This document shows positions 10,119-19,003 of a DNA stretch of 64,000 nucleotides, one piece after another (positions within the stretch are counted from its first letter, which is position 1; each line of letters starts with the position of its first letter). This DNA comes from Leifsonia sp. ZF2019 (GTDB lineage: Bacteria > Actinomycetota > Actinomycetes > Actinomycetales > Microbacteriaceae): NCBI RefSeq assembly GCF_019924635.1, contig NZ_CP065037.1, positions 3,410,001-3,474,000 on the forward strand, in the 5' to 3' direction. The notes beneath the pieces are model-generated. The model had not been told where the DNA came from. It was given only the letters and a program-made list of their open reading frames with translations, and did no database searches. Made by a program: the position numbers and the translations under genes.

Positions 10119-11702
10119 ATGGGGGCATGGGACTGGTTGTTCAAGAAGCGAGCCGATAACCGCGCGGAGGCAACCTCGCCGACCTACTCGGTCTCGAGTA
10201 GCAGTCCGGTCTTCGCCGTCCTCGATGTCGAGACGACCGGGCTCTCCCCGAACAGGGACCGCATCCTTGAACTTGCGATCGTGCGCGTGGACGCGCTCGG
10301 CAACCCCGTCGACGAATTCACGTCGCGAGTCGACCCGGAGGGCCCTGTCGGCGCGACCCACATTCACGGAATTACGGCCCAGGACGTCGCCGGCAAGCCG
10401 CGCTTCCGTGACCTCGCCCCGACGATCGCCCAATCGCTCCACGGCCTTCCACTGGTGGCGCACAACGCGAAGTTCGACCTCGCATTCCTGCGTAGTGAGT
10501 TTCGCACTGCGGGGTGGGACCTCCCCTGGCTGGCCGCGTACTGCACGCTGGATGCCAGCTTCACCTACCTACCCGACATCGCCCGCCGGCGCCTTGCTGA
10601 CTGCTGCTGGGCCGTTGGCACACCGTTGAGTGACGCCCACTCGGCCCTCGGCGACGCGCGCGCAACGGCCGGCCTCCTGCGCGCCTACATCGGTGCGCAC
10701 CGCAGCGACGACGACCTCCTCCGCTCGATCCGCGGCGTTGCCGCCAGCACAGCCTGGCCGACCGGCCCTACCAGATCGCCGCAGGCGCATCGCCCCGAGA
10801 CTGCCCCGCGGAGCCGCCCGGCCCGAATCACCCCGCCTCGCCCCCGCCAGGACTCATTGGTGCGTCAGCTGAACGCGATGAGCCTGCTCGAAGTGCTCGA
10901 CGAGGGAGCACCCCCCGGAACCGGCGCCTATCTCGAGTTGCTCTTCACATCCCTCGAAGACGGTGACATATCACACGACGAGGCCCAGGCTCTCGACGAG
11001 CTCCGGACCGAGTACTCGCTGACGACCGACGACCTCGCTCGCGCACACGAAGCATTCATGCTGGCGCTTGCGCACCGGGCAGTCGACGACGGCATCATCA
11101 CCCACGACGAGCGCCGCGAACTGCACAGCCTGGCCACACTCCTCTCCGTACCTGACACATCCGTCAAAGCGGTCCTCGACAGCGCGGACGAAGCACGTCG
11201 CACGCGTCTCAGCGCCAACCTCGGCCCCCTCCCGGACGGGTGGAGCCTCGGCGAACCCCTGCACGTCGGCGACAAGGTGGTCTTCACCGGCTGCGACGAA
11301 AGACAACGACAGCGGCTGGAGACGCGCGCCGAACAGCTCGGAGTACGCGTGGTCGGCAGCGTCTCCCGCCTCACCGCCATGCTCGTCACCGACGGATCCT
11401 TCTCAGGCGGCAAGCACGCCAAAGCCGTCGAACTCGGCACCCGGACCGTGCATCCGGATGACTTCGAGCAGCTCCTGCGATATCTGCAGCCCTCCACGCA
11501 CGCGGCCAGCCGGCTTGTCGCCGCATCTGCCGCGCCGGCAGCGCCGCAAAGCCCAGCACCGCAAAGCTCCAACCAGGAGATTCGAGCATGGGCGTTGGCC
11601 AACGGCCACGAGGTCGGGGTCCGCGGCAGACTACCCAGAACTGTCATCGACGCTTTTGTTGCGCACCACGGAGCAGCTCGCGAGGGCGCAGCCAAGGCGT
11701 GA
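10119..11702 (+). CDS. DEDDh exonuclease-TerB-like-BRCT-Lsr2-like fusion protein
   Basis: Domains in order: a DnaQ-type 3'-5' exonuclease at about residues 30-190, with the DEDDh motifs FAVLDVETTGL, LVAHNAKFDLAFL and HSALGDARAT; an acidic alpha-helical TerB-like segment at about 255-370 (DGDISHDEAQALDEL, DGIITHDERRELHSL); a BRCT domain at about 385-460 (GDKVVFTGCDERQRQRLE); and a C-terminal Lsr2-type DNA-binding motif at about 490-525 (IRAWALANGHEVGVRGRLP). ATG 10119 is preferred because GAAGGGG precedes it at good spacing; GTG 10113 is an alternative. The family is thought to act in DNA repair or nucleic-acid processing. The added Lsr2-like helix should direct it to AT-rich DNA, which is inference. 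It stands alone between the Rhs and OLD genes. Confidence 0.85.
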   Translation: MGAWDWLFKKRADNRAEATSPTYSVSSSSPVFAVLDVETTGLSPNRDRILELAIVRVDALGNPVDEFTSRVDPEGPVGATHIHGITAQDVAGKPRFRDLAPTIAQSLHGLPLVAHNAKFDLAFLRSEFRTAGWDLPWLAAYCTLDASFTYLPDIARRRLADCCWAVGTPLSDAHSALGDARATAGLLRAYIGAHRSDDDLLRSIRGVAASTAWPTGPTRSPQAHRPETAPRSRPARITPPRPRQDSLVRQLNAMSLLEVLDEGAPPGTGAYLELLFTSLEDGDISHDEAQALDELRTEYSLTTDDLARAHEAFMLALAHRAVDDGIITHDERRELHSLATLLSVPDTSVKAVLDSADEARRTRLSANLGPLPDGWSLGEPLHVGDKVVFTGCDERQRQRLETRAEQLGVRVVGSVSRLTAMLVTDGSFSGGKHAKAVELGTRTVHPDDFEQLLRYLQPSTHAASRLVAASAAPAAPQSPAPQSSNQEIRAWALANGHEVGVRGRLPRTVIDAFVAHHGAAREGAAKA

Positions 11703-12075
11703 CGAATCACACCTCCTCACGCTCGGCTCAACCTGTTGGACCCCTCTTCGCGTCGACGTCGACCAACCAAACGATTTGGTCGCGGCGCTCTACGTCGGTC
11801 GCAAAGTTCTCGATCCGAAAGCATCACTTGCTCGTGCTACCCACGGAGAAGTCCGCCACATCCCGGACGACGAAACGGGATGGCAATCCACCTGACACTC
11901 TCAGACGCGATTCGCGATTCGACTGCTGTGATCGCTTCGGCGACCTGGACTGGACCCTGCACGGCAAGACCTAATCTGTCACTTCGCGCGCCCCATTCTG
12001 GGGCGATGAGTGCGTCCAGTTTTCAGTAGATTCGGTTCGGGGTGCGTCGTACGGGCACCAGGGCGGAGGTAACTT
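11703..12075. other. gap with a possible gene fragment
   Basis: No complete gene is convincing here. One plus-strand frame ending at 11895 reads protein-like for about 45 residues (VDVDQPNDLVAALYVGRKVL, then ATHGEVRHIPDDETGW), but it has no start with a ribosome site and may be the tail of a lost gene. The last 150 bases are AT-richer and must carry the promoter of the OLD gene. No clear hairpin is seen. Confidence 0.4.
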
Positions 12076-14012
12076 GTGCGATTGACCAAGGTCAAGGTCC
12101 ACGGTTTCGGAAGGCTAGCCGATGGAAGCATGGATCTCGGCCCACGGGTGATCGCCGTGGTCGGGCCCAACGAAGCAGGAAAGTCTACGTTTCTCGACGC
12201 TCTCGCTTATCTGACCGACCAAGGCGCTACCCTCCCAACAATCCGGCGATCGCGCTCGATCGTGATCGCTGACGACACGACGGTGGTGACCGGCTACTAC
12301 GTCCTTGACGAGGCGGACTCCGAAAGCTTCGCAAGTGACGATCTCGAGGAGCTCCCCCGTGCCCTCGAGCTTTCCCGACGTGCAGGGTCAACTACGCGAT
12401 ACATGACCGTAACTCCCCCACCCGAGCCCTCACGCGGACGGGTCGCTGCCTTGATTGCAGCCTTCTTGGTTCACTACACGCCAGATCTCGTCCCGCCGTT
12501 CGGTCCTGAGACCGAACTTGACGAGTCAGAGCGAGAGATGAGGGAACAAGTTACTCAGGCGCTTGCCGAGGCCATAGAGGAAGTCCGTGTCGTGGCCGCG
12601 TCGGGCAATGAGCGGGATCTGCTCCCCGGCATGCGCGACCAGCTCGAATCCATCCGAACGCGGATGGCACCATTTGGACTACCAGCTGAGCAAAGGTCGC
12701 ATCTTGACCGACTAATAGATTGGATTGACACGCGTGACCGCGGTGATGTAGTGCGAACACGCATGGGGCAAATGCTTCCCGTAGCCCTCCTATTCTCAGA
12801 TGCCGATCGGAACCTGCCATCAACGTTCGCGTTGGATGACAGCACCGTAAATGAGGTACCTGCTGCCGTTCAGAACCTTGCCGACATGGCGGGCCTTAGC
12901 ATTCCTGATCTCTGGCTGGACATTCAGAAAGGTGATCGTGCTGGCTACGGAAGCAAGATGCGAAAGGCGAATAGGCTCTTTGGGAAAAGTTCGAACTGGC
13001 ATGGAGGCAGTCAGACCTGACCGTTGATCTCGACCTTTCTGGTACGACGATCAACATCGACGTACATCAGGGTGACGTGGCTGTCACTCCGATCGACGAG
13101 AGAAGCGCGGGTCTGCGCATGTATGTAGCGCTCACAGCGTTTCTAGAACGTCGCTCCCTCGACGTGAAGCCGCTCCTTTTAATTGACGAGGCGGAGACCC
13201 ATCTCCACCTGGACGCGCAGGCAGACTTGGTCTCTTCATTCATGCGCCAACGTCAGGTCGCCAAGATCATCTATACGACCCACTCACCGGCCTGCCTCCC
13301 TCCCGATCTCGGCACCAGCGTACGGGCGGTCATTCCTAATCCAGGCAACCCGATAGAGAGCACCCTCGAAAACAGCTTCTGGCGAAACTCCACGGGCTTC
13401 ACGCCCTTGATGATTGCAATGGGTGCGGGCGCGGCCGCTTTCTCCACGGCACGCTACGTGGTTTTGGCCGAGGGCGCGACGGAGATGCTTCTCTTGCCCT
13501 CCCTCATTCGAGCAGCCACCGGGATCGACGATCTCCCGTACCAGGTGGCGCCGGGTCTGTCGGAATCCGCCCCTGAGAATTACATCGGTTTGGACCTCGA
13601 GGGGGCGCACGTCGCGTTCCTCGTCGACGGCGACGAGGGCGGCAATAGGTTGGCAACGAAGCTGGATGAAGTAGGGGTGCCGATTCAACAAGTCGTCCAG
13701 CTCGACGCAGCCATGGTGGAGCATGTGCTCGACCCGAGCGTCTACGCGCGCGAGTACAGGAACCTTCTCGCAGAGTGGAACCCGCATCTAACCGTGGGGG
13801 ATCCACTTCAACTCACCGTCGAATCAGGGACCCCCTGGCCAAGGCAACTTGAGGATTGGGCTGGAGCCCAGGGCGCCTCGCGACGTCCTGGCAAGCGCGA
13901 TATGGCGACCTACCTCGTCGAGAATGGCACCGCACAACCGAGTGCGGTCGGGCGAGTGGCACTGGTGAAGTTGCACGACCAGCTCCTAGCAGCCCTCCTC
14001 ATTTCGAATTAG
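12076..14012 (+). pseudogene. OLD-family ATPase/TOPRIM nuclease, frameshifted
   Basis: The first frame (12076-13020) gives the N-terminal ATPase half, with Walker A GPNEAGKST near residue 32. The second half lies in a different frame, open from about 12975 (ALWEKFELAWRQSD) to 14012. It carries the Walker B-type LLLIDEAETHLHLD, the D-loop/His-switch region IIYTTHSPACLP, and a TOPRIM domain with VLAEGATEMLLLPSL and AFLVDGDEGG. The two halves join cleanly if one base is missing near 12973-12981. OLD proteins are ATP-dependent nucleases, often used in phage defence. No partner helicase (GajB type) is next to it. Either the gene is dead, the two parts are made separately, or the base is a sequencing error. 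No slippery heptamer for programmed frameshifting is evident. Confidence 0.8.
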
Positions 14013-14121
14013 CCAGTTTCGCCCAGGCCGCTACGGAGATCCCCGCCTCGCTGTTCCAAATGGCCAGTTGGCCGAGCGGCCCATCGAAGCGACCGCCGGA
14101 TCTATCCGCATCGAGCTAGGG

Positions 14122-14141
14122 GTAGTCAAAAAGTAGTCAAA
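14122..14141. repeat. GTAGTCAAA direct repeat beside tRNA-Ser
   Basis: GTAGTCAAA occurs twice, separated by AA, 110 bp after the last accessory gene and just beyond the tRNA-Ser terminator. Short repeats like this are frequent at integrase core or accessory sites near tRNA genes, but no integrase is present in the window. An attachment-site role is inference. Confidence 0.35.
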
Positions 14142-14161
14142 CGCCCGATTCCGAGAAGGCG

Positions 14162-14205
14162 AAAACCCCCGGATCCCTTGAAAACACAGGGATCGCGGGG
14201 GTTTT
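14162..14205 (-). terminator. rho-independent terminator of tRNA-Ser
   Basis: AAAACCCCCGGATCCCT and its near-complement AGGGATCGCGGGGGTTTT form a 17-18 bp stem with a 9-base loop, ending in a T run on the minus strand right after the tRNA. The A run on the other side means it can also stop plus-strand transcription from the OLD gene. Confidence 0.85.
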
Positions 14206-14208
14206 CTC

Positions 14209-14298
14209 TGGCGGTACCGGTGGGATTTGAACCCACGGTGGGCTTTCACCCACACAACTTTTCGAGAGTTGCACCTTCGGCCGCTCGGACACGGTACC
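14209..14298 (-). tRNA. tRNA-Ser (anticodon CGA, reads UCG)
   Basis: On the minus strand the cloverleaf has acceptor GGTACCG/CGGTACC with discriminator G and an encoded CCA (14209-14211). The D-arm contains CCGAGCGGCC, the anticodon stem CAACT/AGTTG encloses loop CTCGAAA, and a long variable arm (GTGGGTGAAAGCCCAC) is typical of class II tRNA-Ser. The T-arm has TTCAAAT. It marks the border between the accessory region and the conserved chromosome. Confidence 0.95.
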
Positions 14299-14406
14299 GC
14301 GGACAATCTTAGGCGAGGATTCCGCTGACCGCCAATCAGCGTCCACCCAGCGAGCGCACAGTCCGCGCCGACCCGGCGCACACGGTGCGCGGAGTACGCT
14401 GCACGC

Positions 14407-15243
14407 ATGAACACCTCGGGTCGCATCGTCACCGCTGTCGCCGTCGCGGGTGCCGTCGCCGGCGGCGTCGCGTACGGCTGGAGCCGCATCCAGCAGAAGC
14501 GGGCGGCGATCGCCGCGGGCAAGGTGCGACTCAACGAAACCCTCCCTGTCAACTCGAAGTGGTGGCGGGACGCGGCGCTGGAAGAGGGCGAGCTGCTCTA
14601 CGTCGCGATCGGCGACAGTGCAGCGCAGGGGATCGGCGCCTCAGCGCCCAAGAACAGCTATGTCGGGGTGATCGCCGACCACCTCCGGTCGGCCACCGGG
14701 CGCACGGTGCGCGTCGCGAACCTCAGCGTCTCGGGGGCGACGGTCGCGCTCGCGGTCGCGGATCAGCTGCCGCGGTTCGAGAAGCTGAAGCCGGACTTCG
14801 TGACGGTCGCGATCGGAGCGAACGACATCGCGGCGTTCGACCCGGCGGCCTTCCGGGCGGGCATCCGGCGCGTGTTCTCGGCGATCCCGCGGGATGCGGT
14901 CGTCGCGGATCTCCCCTACTTCTACCTTCCCTGGAACGAGAAGAAGGTCGCGGTGGCGAACGCGATCCTGCGGGAGGAGGCGGCGGATGCGGGGCTGACG
15001 GTGGCTCCGCTGCACGAGTCGATGCGGCGGCAGGGGCTGCGCGGCGCGTTCACCCAGTTCGCGGAGGACCTGTTTCACCCCAACGACCACGGCTACCGGG
15101 TGTGGGCGTCGGCGTTCCTCCCGGCCGTGATCGGCCTGGCGCAGGCGCGGTACCCCCGGCGACCCGCGGAGACGACGCCGCTCACGACCGCGTCGGCCCC
15201 GGCGCCAGGTACGACAGCACCCTCCCCCACGCCGGCACGATGA
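14407..15243 (+). CDS. SGNH/GDSL-type hydrolase, membrane-anchored
   Basis: The 278-residue protein has an N-terminal uncleaved hydrophobic anchor (about residues 6-24). The SGNH blocks are VAIGDSAAQGIG (block I, nucleophile Ser), LSVSGATV (block II region), VAIGANDI (block III, GxND) and DLFHPNDHGY (block V, Asp-His). It is probably an extracytoplasmic esterase or lipase acting on lipids or cell-wall acyl groups; the substrate cannot be told. The Pro/Thr-rich C-terminal tail overlaps the convergent alpha/beta hydrolase gene by 62 bp. Confidence 0.85.
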   Translation: MNTSGRIVTAVAVAGAVAGGVAYGWSRIQQKRAAIAAGKVRLNETLPVNSKWWRDAALEEGELLYVAIGDSAAQGIGASAPKNSYVGVIADHLRSATGRTVRVANLSVSGATVALAVADQLPRFEKLKPDFVTVAIGANDIAAFDPAAFRAGIRRVFSAIPRDAVVADLPYFYLPWNEKKVAVANAILREEAADAGLTVAPLHESMRRQGLRGAFTQFAEDLFHPNDHGYRVWASAFLPAVIGLAQARYPRRPAETTPLTTASAPAPGTTAPSPTPAR

Positions 15244-16108
15244 CCAGGTGCCCGGCCCCGGGCACCATCTCCATACGCGCGTCCGGCACGACCCGCTTGT
15301 ACCAGGCGGCGTGCGCGTTGCCCGCGAGCGCGTCACCCTGACCACCGACGATGAGCGTCTTCGCGCGCACATCGGCGGGATCGAAACCCCAGGGTCGTGC
15401 CGTGTACGACAGGATGTCGGCGGCGGCTCCCGCCGGGCCCTGCCGGAACGCGTCCCGCAGCATGCGGCCCACCCGGTCCCGGACGCCAGGCCCGGCGAGC
15501 ACCGCGTCGTCGACGGCGGACGCCCCCACGGCGTCCAGCGGCACGTCGCCCTCGCCGTCCGCGGCCAGCACGGCGTCGGCCTGGGGCTGGAGCTGAGCGC
15601 TCAGCTGCTGCACCGCCTCGGCGGGCGCGAGACCGCCGAGCCGATCCGACTCGGCCTGCAACTCCGGCGGGATCCACGGGACCGCCTCGTTCGGGGCGGG
15701 CGTGGCGACGAGGGCGACCCGGTCGACGAGATCGGGATGGCGCGCGGCGAACGCGAGCGCGACCCGCCCGCCGGCCGACCACCCTGCGACGCCCACGGTG
15801 CGCGGGCGCTCCACGCCGATCGGGGTCTCCGCCAGGATGACGGACCTCAGATACTCGGCGATGTCGTCGGCCGCACGCGTGATGCTCGGCCACTCGCCGT
15901 ACGGCCAGGGGTCGCTCGCCCCGTACCCGGGCCGGTCGATGGCGACGATGTGGACGTCGCGGGTCGCGGACGCGTCCGGATCCGGGTCGAAGACCGAGGA
16001 CCCCGGCGCGGAATGGCAGAAGACGACGATCCGCTCCGCATCCGGGTCTCCCAGGGTGGTGATGCCGATGCGCCGGCCGGACCGCAGGGTATGCGTGAGG
16101 TTCGCCAT
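15182..16108 (-). CDS. alpha/beta hydrolase
   Basis: The protein starts MANLTHTLRSGRRIG at 16108 (16117 is an alternative, MGRMANL). It has the oxyanion region FCHSAPGSSVFDPDPD, the loop AIDRPGYGASDPW, the nucleophile elbow GVAGWSAGGRVAL and a late Asp/His region (VGGQGDALAGNAHA, then VPGAGHLVIVP). About 308 residues match the family. It is cytosolic with no signal peptide. Esterase, peptidase and haloperoxidase-like roles all remain open. Its end overlaps the convergent SGNH hydrolase gene. Confidence 0.85.
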   Translation of the reverse strand: MANLTHTLRSGRRIGITTLGDPDAERIVVFCHSAPGSSVFDPDPDASATRDVHIVAIDRPGYGASDPWPYGEWPSITRAADDIAEYLRSVILAETPIGVERPRTVGVAGWSAGGRVALAFAARHPDLVDRVALVATPAPNEAVPWIPPELQAESDRLGGLAPAEAVQQLSAQLQPQADAVLAADGEGDVPLDAVGASAVDDAVLAGPGVRDRVGRMLRDAFRQGPAGAAADILSYTARPWGFDPADVRAKTLIVGGQGDALAGNAHAAWYKRVVPDARMEMVPGAGHLVIVPAWGRVLSYLAPGPTRS

Positions 16109-16249
16109 GCGGCCCATTGTGGCCCCGAGGCGCGCGGCGGAGAACCCTCCACAGACACCGGCTCGCATCCACTTCTCCACCGAACGCCGCGATCCTCCCG
16201 CCGATGACGGTGGTGCTCCGTAGGGTGGACTGCGAACCGAGGAGGTGCC

Positions 16250-17611
16250 GTGGCGAAGGCTCACGTCAACTACCGCTGCACGGAGTGCGGCTGGACGGCG
16301 GCCAAGTGGGTCGGCCGCTGCGGCGAGTGCCAGGCCTGGGGCACCGTCGAGGAGTCCGCCGCGCCGACGGGGGTTCTCCGGGCCCTCACGCCGGTGACCA
16401 TCGGCGAGAGTCGCGCGGCGCGCGCGATCACCGACATCCAGACCGAGACCGCCGGCCGCCGGCCGAGCGGCATCGGCGAGTTCGACCGCGTGCTGGGCGG
16501 CGGCATCGTGCCCGGCGCGGCCATCCTGCTGAGCGGCGAGCCGGGCGTCGGCAAGTCCACGCTGCTGCTCGAGGTGGCCTCCCGCGCCGCCGCCCGGCAG
16601 TCGCGCGTGCTGTACGTCAGCGCGGAGGAGTCGGTGGGTCAGGTGCGCATGCGCGCGGAGCGCACGGGCGCCGTGCACGACGAGCTCTACCTCGCCTCCG
16701 AGACCGACCTCGCGACGATCATCGGCCAGATCGACGCGGTGCGCCCCTCCCTCGTGATCGTCGACTCGGTGCAGACGGTCTCCAGCGGCAGCACGGAGGG
16801 GATCGCGGGCGGCCCGAGCCAGGTGCGGGAGGTCGCGAGCACCCTGATCCGCATCGCCAAGGAGCGCGATCTGCCCATCCTGATCGTCGGGCATGTCACC
16901 AAGGACGGCTCGATCGCCGGCCCGCGACTCCTGGAGCATCTGGTCGACGTGGTGTGCCACTTCGAGGGCGACCGGCAGACCGCGCTGCGCTTCGTGCGCG
17001 CCCTCAAGAATCGCTTCGGCCCGACCGACGAGGTCGGCTGCTTCGAGATGACCGGAGACGGCATCGCCGAGGTGCCCGATCCGAGCGGACTCTTCCTCAG
17101 CCGCACCGCCACGCCCGTCTCCGGCACCTGCGTGACCGTAGCGATGGAGGGGCGGAGGCCGCTGCCGGTGGAGGTCCAGGCCCTCGTCGTCGGCACCGCC
17201 GCCCCCAATCCGCGGCGCGTGACCAACGGCGTCGACAGCTCACGCGTCGCGATGCTCCTCGCGGTGCTCGAACGCCGCGCCGGCATCAAGCTCGGCGACA
17301 AAGACGTCTACGTCTCCACCGTGGGCGGTGTGCGACTCACCGAGCCCGGCGCTGACCTCGCGATCGCCCTCGCCGTCGCGTCGGCGGCCTCCGACCGGGC
17401 GATCCCGCACACGCTCGTCGCCTTCGGCGAGATCAGCCTCGCCGGCGAGATCCGCCCGGTCTCGAACGGCAAGCAGCGCGCCGCCGAGGCCTCCCGGCTC
17501 GGCTTCGCCACGCGCGTGGACGACCGCAGCGCCTCCATCCGCGAAGCCCTCCGCCTCGCGTTCACCGCTGGCGCGACGCCCCGCGAGCGCGAGCTCGACG
17601 CCGCCTTCTGA
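16250..17611 (+). CDS. radA: DNA repair protein RadA/Sms
   Basis: A RecA-like helicase that drives branch migration in recombination. The N-terminal zinc finger has CTECGW...CGECQAWG (residues about 9-29). The RecA core has Walker A GEPGVGKST near residue 97, Walker B LVIVDS, and the RadA-specific KNRFG motif (ALKNRFGPTDEVG) near 258. The C-terminal Lon-like domain follows (DVYVSTVGGVRLTEPGADLA). The GTG start has GGAGG 6 bases upstream. The 453-residue length fits the family. The gene is transcribed alone, ending in the hairpin element at 17621. Confidence 0.98.
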   Translation: MAKAHVNYRCTECGWTAAKWVGRCGECQAWGTVEESAAPTGVLRALTPVTIGESRAARAITDIQTETAGRRPSGIGEFDRVLGGGIVPGAAILLSGEPGVGKSTLLLEVASRAAARQSRVLYVSAEESVGQVRMRAERTGAVHDELYLASETDLATIIGQIDAVRPSLVIVDSVQTVSSGSTEGIAGGPSQVREVASTLIRIAKERDLPILIVGHVTKDGSIAGPRLLEHLVDVVCHFEGDRQTALRFVRALKNRFGPTDEVGCFEMTGDGIAEVPDPSGLFLSRTATPVSGTCVTVAMEGRRPLPVEVQALVVGTAAPNPRRVTNGVDSSRVAMLLAVLERRAGIKLGDKDVYVSTVGGVRLTEPGADLAIALAVASAASDRAIPHTLVAFGEISLAGEIRPVSNGKQRAAEASRLGFATRVDDRSASIREALRLAFTAGATPRERELDAAF

Positions 17612-17620
17612 CGCCGGGCG

Positions 17621-17683
17621 CCCCCGAGGCGGCCCATTATCAGCCGCCTCGGGGGAGAACGACGCATTTCGAGCCGCTTCGAC
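17621..17683. repeat. three-arm intergenic hairpin element (copy A)
   Basis: CCCCCGAGGCGG and CCGCCTCGGGGG (17621-17632, 17644-17655) form a perfect 12-bp stem. A further diverged copy of the second arm (GCCGCTTCGAC) lies at 17673-17683. It lies between convergent radA and the gene at 17714 and can terminate both. It shares base composition and spacing with the element at 39280-39341 (about two-thirds identity over 60 bases without gaps by eye). Confidence 0.7.
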
Positions 17684-17713
17684 AGGTACGGGGAGCGCAG
17701 GGACGCCCCGGCG

Positions 17714-18349
17714 CTACTGCAGGATGAACTGCTTGGTCTCGGGCGACTGGATGCCGCCGATGGCGGTCGTCAGGTGGTACGACGCGCCTCCGGCCGGAAC
17801 CTGCTGCCGCTGTGCCTGGCAGGTGGAGGGGTCGGAGCGGGTGCGGTCCCAGGTGATGGGGGTCTGCGACGAGATGGTCTTGCCGGGCTGGAGCAGCACC
17901 TCCGCGTCGACCTTGTCGGTCTGGCAGTCGGTGGACTTCCAGTACGTCTCGGAGCCGCTCGTGATCGTGAAGAGTTGCTGCGCGGTGCCGGCGTCGATCT
18001 TGCAGGCGGAGGCTCCGGTGTTGGTGATCGCGACGGACAGCTGCGGCAGCTCGCCGGCGGCGTAGGTGTCCTTGTCGGTGACCGCCTCGATGCGCACGGC
18101 GGACGGGTCGCAGGCCGCCCCGCTCGCCGTCGTGCTGGCCGTCGGGATGCTGGTGGATGCGGCGGCCGTAGTCTTCGGCGTGTTCGTGCTGGTCGAGACC
18201 GGAGCGGGCGCACCGTCGGAGGCGCCGGGTCGCACGATGATGAGGATCACGACGACGATCACGGCGAGGAGGCCGAGGCCGAGGATGAGCCGGCGGCGCC
18301 AGTAGACGCTGCTCGGCTGGGGGCCGACAGGATGCTTGAACGTCGACAT
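17714..18349 (-). CDS. membrane-anchored hypothetical protein (211 aa)
   Basis: A cytoplasmic start (MSTFKHPVGPQPSSVYWRRR) is followed by one transmembrane helix (about residues 21-39), a Ser/Thr/Pro-rich linker and an extracellular beta-rich domain. That domain has four cysteines (around AACDPSAV, SACKID, STDCQTD, PSTCQAQ) and VAITNTG-type strands, resembling DUF4232/immunoglobulin-like exported domains. The function is unknown, possibly envelope-associated. It ends facing radA across the hairpin element. Confidence 0.75.
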   Translation of the reverse strand: MSTFKHPVGPQPSSVYWRRRLILGLGLLAVIVVVILIIVRPGASDGAPAPVSTSTNTPKTTAAASTSIPTASTTASGAACDPSAVRIEAVTDKDTYAAGELPQLSVAITNTGASACKIDAGTAQQLFTITSGSETYWKSTDCQTDKVDAEVLLQPGKTISSQTPITWDRTRSDPSTCQAQRQQVPAGGASYHLTTAIGGIQSPETKQFILQ

Positions 18350-18394
18350 GCCCGCAGCATATCCGCGACGCGCCGGAAACCCCGGCGCAACGCG

Positions 18395-18919
18395 CTAGAG
18401 CCGCTTGAGCATACGTGTATTTCCCAAGGTGTTGGGCTTGACGCGGGCGAGGTCGAGGAACTCCGCGACACCCTCGTCGTTGGAGCGGACGAGCTCGGCG
18501 TACAGAGCCGGGTCGACCGTCTCCTCCCCCATGTCCTCGAAGCCGTTGCGCTCGAAGAAGCCGACCTCGAACGTCAGGCAGAACAGGCGGCTGAGCCCCA
18601 GCTCCCGGGCGTCCGCCTCCAGCCGCTGCAGCAGCGCGCGCCCGACACCCCGGCCGAGCCACTCGTCCGAGACGGCCAGCGTGCGCACCTCGCCGAGGTC
18701 GCTCCACATGACGTGGAGGGCGCCGCATCCGACGAGCCGGCCGTCCGCGTCTTCGGCCACCCGGAACTCCTGCACGGCCTCGTAGAAGGTGACCGTCTCC
18801 TTGCCGAGCAGGATGCGTCGTCGGACGAGGGGCTCCACGAGCTCCTGGATCGCCGCCACGTCTCCCGTGCGCGCCCGGCGTACCCGGATCGCGCTTGCCT
18901 CACCACTCACTCGTCCCAC
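18395..18919 (-). CDS. GNAT N-acetyltransferase, amino-acid (ArgA-like)
   Basis: The 174-residue single GNAT domain includes an acetyl-CoA loop with EWLGRGVGRALLQRLEADA and the ArgA-like segments IQELVEPLVRRRILLGKE and FFERNGFE. The organisation matches the short amino-acid N-acetyltransferases of actinobacteria, which can make N-acetylglutamate for arginine synthesis. No arginine genes are nearby, so the substrate is inferred from similarity. It lies 84 bp downstream of clpC, separated by a hairpin element that probably uncouples them. Confidence 0.8.
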   Translation of the reverse strand: MGRVSGEASAIRVRRARTGDVAAIQELVEPLVRRRILLGKETVTFYEAVQEFRVAEDADGRLVGCGALHVMWSDLGEVRTLAVSDEWLGRGVGRALLQRLEADARELGLSRLFCLTFEVGFFERNGFEDMGEETVDPALYAELVRSNDEGVAEFLDLARVKPNTLGNTRMLKRL

Positions 18920-18936
18920 CCTACCGACACGCAGAA

Positions 18937-19003
18937 ACCGCCGGGTACGCGAACTGTCTGCGTACCCGGCGGTCTCAGGCCGGCTCTCTGCGTGCTCGGC
19001 GGT
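18937..19003. repeat. three-arm intergenic hairpin element (copy C)
   Basis: ACCGCCGGGTACGC (18937-18950) pairs perfectly with GCGTACCCGGCGGT (18960-18973). A third arm GCGTGCTCGGCGGT (18990-19003) repeats the second with two changes and touches the clpC stop codon. In the clpC transcript the order is repeat, about 16 bases, repeat, loop, inverted repeat. The last segment could pair with either of the first two. A terminator or processing element is likely. Confidence 0.7.

Noticed and set aside
12960..13020. Programmed -1 frameshift in the OLD gene
   Set aside because: No X-XXY-YYZ slippery heptamer in phase and no obvious following hairpin, so mutation or read error is simpler.
12076..14012. 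Gabija defence system
   Set aside because: The OLD-type nuclease has no UvrD-like helicase partner on either side.
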